DNA from: CAHJXF01 sp038254545
GTDB taxonomy: Bacteria; Pseudomonadota; Gammaproteobacteria; Burkholderiales; Burkholderiaceae_D
DNA: 64,000 nucleotides
Reading direction: 5' to 3'
NCBI GenBank assembly: GCA_038254545.1
Contig: JBBSGB010000002.1
Span: forward strand, 62,001-126,000
A program made the position numbers and the translations under genes. Shown here piece by piece: positions 62,068 to 64,000 of the stretch. Position 1 is the stretch's first letter; each line of letters starts with the position of its first letter. The notes below the pieces were generated by a model. The model was given only the letters and a program-made list of their open reading frames with translations, did no database searches and was not told the origin of the DNA.

Positions 62068-64000
62068 ATGAACGCGCCTGTCTCGCCCCATCACTTGACG
62101 CCCGAGCTGCACGAAGCGCTCGGCAAGGTCACCCTCGACGACAAATACACGCTGGCCAAAGGCCGTGCCTACATGAACGGCACGCAGGCGCTGGTGCGCC
62201 TCCTGATGCTGCAGCATGAGCGCGACATGCGCGCCGGACTGAACACCGCGGGCTTCGTGTCGGGCTATCGCGGCTCGCCGCTGGGCGCCGTCGACCAGAC
62301 GTTGTGGAAAGCCAAGAAGCATCTCGAGCAGCATCACATCGCGTTTCAGCCGGGCCTCAACGAAGACCTCGCCGCGACTTCCGTGTGGGGCTCGCAGCAG
62401 GTCAACCTGTCGCCGCAGGCGAAGTACGACGGCGTCTTCGCGATGTGGTACGGCAAGGGCCCGGGTGTCGATCGAAGCGGCGACGTGTTCAAGCACGCCA
62501 ATGCCGCAGGCACATCGAAGCACGGTGGCGTGCTGGTGCTGGCCGGCGACGATCATTCGGCCAAGTCGTCGACCCTGCCGCACCAGTCCGACCATATCCT
62601 CAAGGCCTGCGGCATCCCGGTGTTCTTCCCCGCGACCGTGCAGGAGTATCTCGACCTCGGCTTGCATGCGTATGCGATGAGCCGCTACTCGGGGCTGTGG
62701 ACCGGCTTCAAGGTCGTGACCGATGTAGTCGAGGCCTCGGCCTCGGTAATCGTCGATCCCGATCGCGTCGAGATCGTGCTGCCTGAAGAATTCATGCTGC
62801 CGCCCGAGGGTCTGAACATCCGCTGGCCGGACCCGCCCCTCGAACAGGAAGCGCGGCTGATGGATTTCAAATGGTACGCGGCACTCGCGTACGTGCGCGC
62901 CAACAAGCTGAACTACACGGTGTGGGATTCGCCGCATGCGCGCTTCGGCATCATGGCCAGCGGCAAGGCGTATCTCGATACGCGTCAGGCGCTGATGGAC
63001 CTTGGCCTGGGCGAAGCCGAGTGCGCGCAGCTCGGCATCCGCCTCTTCAAGGTCGGCGTGGTGTGGCCGCTCGACGCATACCACGTGCGCGAATTCGCCA
63101 CCGGCCTGCAGGAAATCCTGGTCGTCGAAGAGAAGCGCCAGATCCTCGAATACCAGTTGAAGGAAGAGCTCTACAACTTCAGCGAGCATGCGCGGCCGCG
63201 CGTGTTCGGCAAGTTCAACGACAAGGAAGGCGGCGAGTGGGCGATTCCGCAAGGCAACTGGTTGCTGCCTTCGAAGTACGAGTTGTCGCCTGCATCGATC
63301 GCAAAGGCGATTGCAAGCCGGTTTTCCAACTTCGAGTTACCCGCCGAGGTGCGCGCGCGCATCGATGCGCGCCTCGCGATCATCGACGCGAAAGAGAAGG
63401 CGCTCGCCAAGCCGCGCGTCATCACGGAGCGCAAGCCCTTCTTCTGCTCGGGCTGCCCGCACAACACCTCGACGCGCGTGCCCGAAGGCTCGCGTGCGGT
63501 CGCGGGCATCGGCTGCCACTACATGGCAGTGTGGATGCCCGATCGCCGCACCGAGACCTTCACGCAGATGGGCGGCGAAGGCACGCCGTGGATCGGCCAG
63601 GCGCCGTTCACCAACGAGAAGCACATCTTCTCGAACCTGGGCGACGGCACCTACTTCCACTCGGGCGTTCTCGCGATCCGGGCCTCGATCGCGGCCAAGG
63701 TCAACATCACCTACAAGATTTTGTTCAACGATGCGGTCGCGATGACGGGCGGACAGGCCACCGATGGCTCGCTGACCGTGCCGCAGATCACGCGCCAGAT
63801 GGCGGCCGAAGGCGCGAAGAAGATCATCGTCGTCACCGACGAGCCCGAAAAATATGATGGCCACTGGGACGCGAACCGCGTCGTGCAGAACGAAGAGGGA
63901 TCGGCCGCGATCGCCACCGGTAGGAAGTCGAAGTCGCTCGGCCCGATGCACGACAATCATCTCGCGCACGGCGTCTCGGTCCATCACCGCGACGAGCTCG
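62068..64000 (+). CDS. Fused indolepyruvate ferredoxin oxidoreductase (3' end beyond window)
   Basis: 644 codons visible of an expected 1150-1200. The N-terminal thiamine/pyrimidine domain starts with ALVRLLMLQHERDMRAGLNTAGFVSGYRGSP; the next domain shows FCSGCPHNTSTRVPEG and IGCHYMAVW. LFNDAVAMTGGQ lies near the cut end. In this family alpha and beta are fused, and the enzyme oxidises arylpyruvates from aromatic amino acids, or branched 2-oxoacids, with CoA and an iron-sulfur or alternative acceptor. AGG upstream of the ATG is weak. The missing part should hold the gamma domain. Confidence 0.9.
   Translation, partial: MNAPVSPHHLTPELHEALGKVTLDDKYTLAKGRAYMNGTQALVRLLMLQHERDMRAGLNTAGFVSGYRGSPLGAVDQTLWKAKKHLEQHHIAFQPGLNEDLAATSVWGSQQVNLSPQAKYDGVFAMWYGKGPGVDRSGDVFKHANAAGTSKHGGVLVLAGDDHSAKSSTLPHQSDHILKACGIPVFFPATVQEYLDLGLHAYAMSRYSGLWTGFKVVTDVVEASASVIVDPDRVEIVLPEEFMLPPEGLNIRWPDPPLEQEARLMDFKWYAALAYVRANKLNYTVWDSPHARFGIMASGKAYLDTRQALMDLGLGEAECAQLGIRLFKVGVVWPLDAYHVREFATGLQEILVVEEKRQILEYQLKEELYNFSEHARPRVFGKFNDKEGGEWAIPQGNWLLPSKYELSPASIAKAIASRFSNFELPAEVRARIDARLAIIDAKEKALAKPRVITERKPFFCSGCPHNTSTRVPEGSRAVAGIGCHYMAVWMPDRRTETFTQMGGEGTPWIGQAPFTNEKHIFSNLGDGTYFHSGVLAIRASIAAKVNITYKILFNDAVAMTGGQATDGSLTVPQITRQMAAEGAKKIIVVTDEPEKYDGHWDANRVVQNEEGSAAIATGRKSKSLGPMHDNHLAHGVSVHHRDEL

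Overview
The window is high-GC, densely coded bacterial chromosome with many 4-base start/stop overlaps. It looks like a betaproteobacterium of the order Burkholderiales. Supporting evidence is the ubiE-ubiJ-ubiB block beside a DUF971 gene and phoBR, the very large FAD/Fe-S dehydrogenase near long-form ilvA, and an NAD-dependent molybdenum formate dehydrogenase of the Fds type. I see no phage, insertion sequence, CRISPR array or rRNA. One tRNA-Arg(CCG) is present. The species cannot be named from the sequence alone.

Layout. 1-2388 (minus): ABC-2 exporter pair (permease cut by the window edge), a GNAT acetyltransferase and a small membrane protein. 2392-5453 (minus): two tandem alkaline-phosphatase-fold proteins, each missing a different part of the catalytic site. 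5596-8856 (minus): Tat-exported FAD oxidoreductase and a membrane-anchored spermidine-synthase homologue. 8990-10985 (minus): SoxC-like molybdoenzyme with a cytochrome c partner. 11139-14549 (minus): NYN/OST-HTH protein, degenerate pyrophosphatase homologue, enoyl-CoA hydratase and class III CoA-transferase. 14666-18476 (plus): DUF350, SPFH/SHOCT, DUF4178, a Gly-rich mini-protein and AdoMet decarboxylase, a membrane/polyamine gene set whose aminopropyltransferase-like partner probably lies at 7321-8856. 18488-20279 (minus): enoyl-CoA hydratase, arylamine N-acetyltransferase, tRNA-Arg. 20476-22803 (plus): di-haem cytochrome c, methyltransferase, OsmC protein.

23081-36809 is a coherent oxalate/formate catabolic island. 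It holds fdsGBA and fdsD (formate to CO2 and NADH), an oxalate/formate antiporter, a divergent CRP/FNR-type regulator, oxalyl-CoA decarboxylase, formyl-CoA transferase, a lone PAS protein, a second formyl-CoA-transferase paralogue and a small protein. Oxalate would enter in exchange for formate, be activated to oxalyl-CoA by Frc, decarboxylated to formyl-CoA by Oxc, and the released formate oxidised by Fds. The regulator carries an FNR-type ExxSR recognition helix, and TTGAY-N4-RTCAA palindromes lie upstream of both oxc and the antiporter gene, so the island probably has its own FNR-like control circuit.

36850-42418 (plus): FAH-family hydrolase, ketopantoate-reductase family protein, pyruvate kinase, CbbR-like LysR regulator and an esterase. 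42430-45095 (minus): a stress-like operon with an HtrA-like pseudoprotease, a LuxR-type protein, a frameshifted ferritin-like gene and a Fer4/CDGSH protein. 45227-64000: ilvA, a YqaA-like membrane protein, a 1377-residue FAD/Fe-S dehydrogenase, an unknown 621-residue protein, phoR and phoB (with a candidate Pho-box array), DUF971, ubiE, ubiJ, ubiB, a sodium:solute symporter, a thioredoxin-like protein, and the start of a fused indolepyruvate ferredoxin oxidoreductase cut by the window end.
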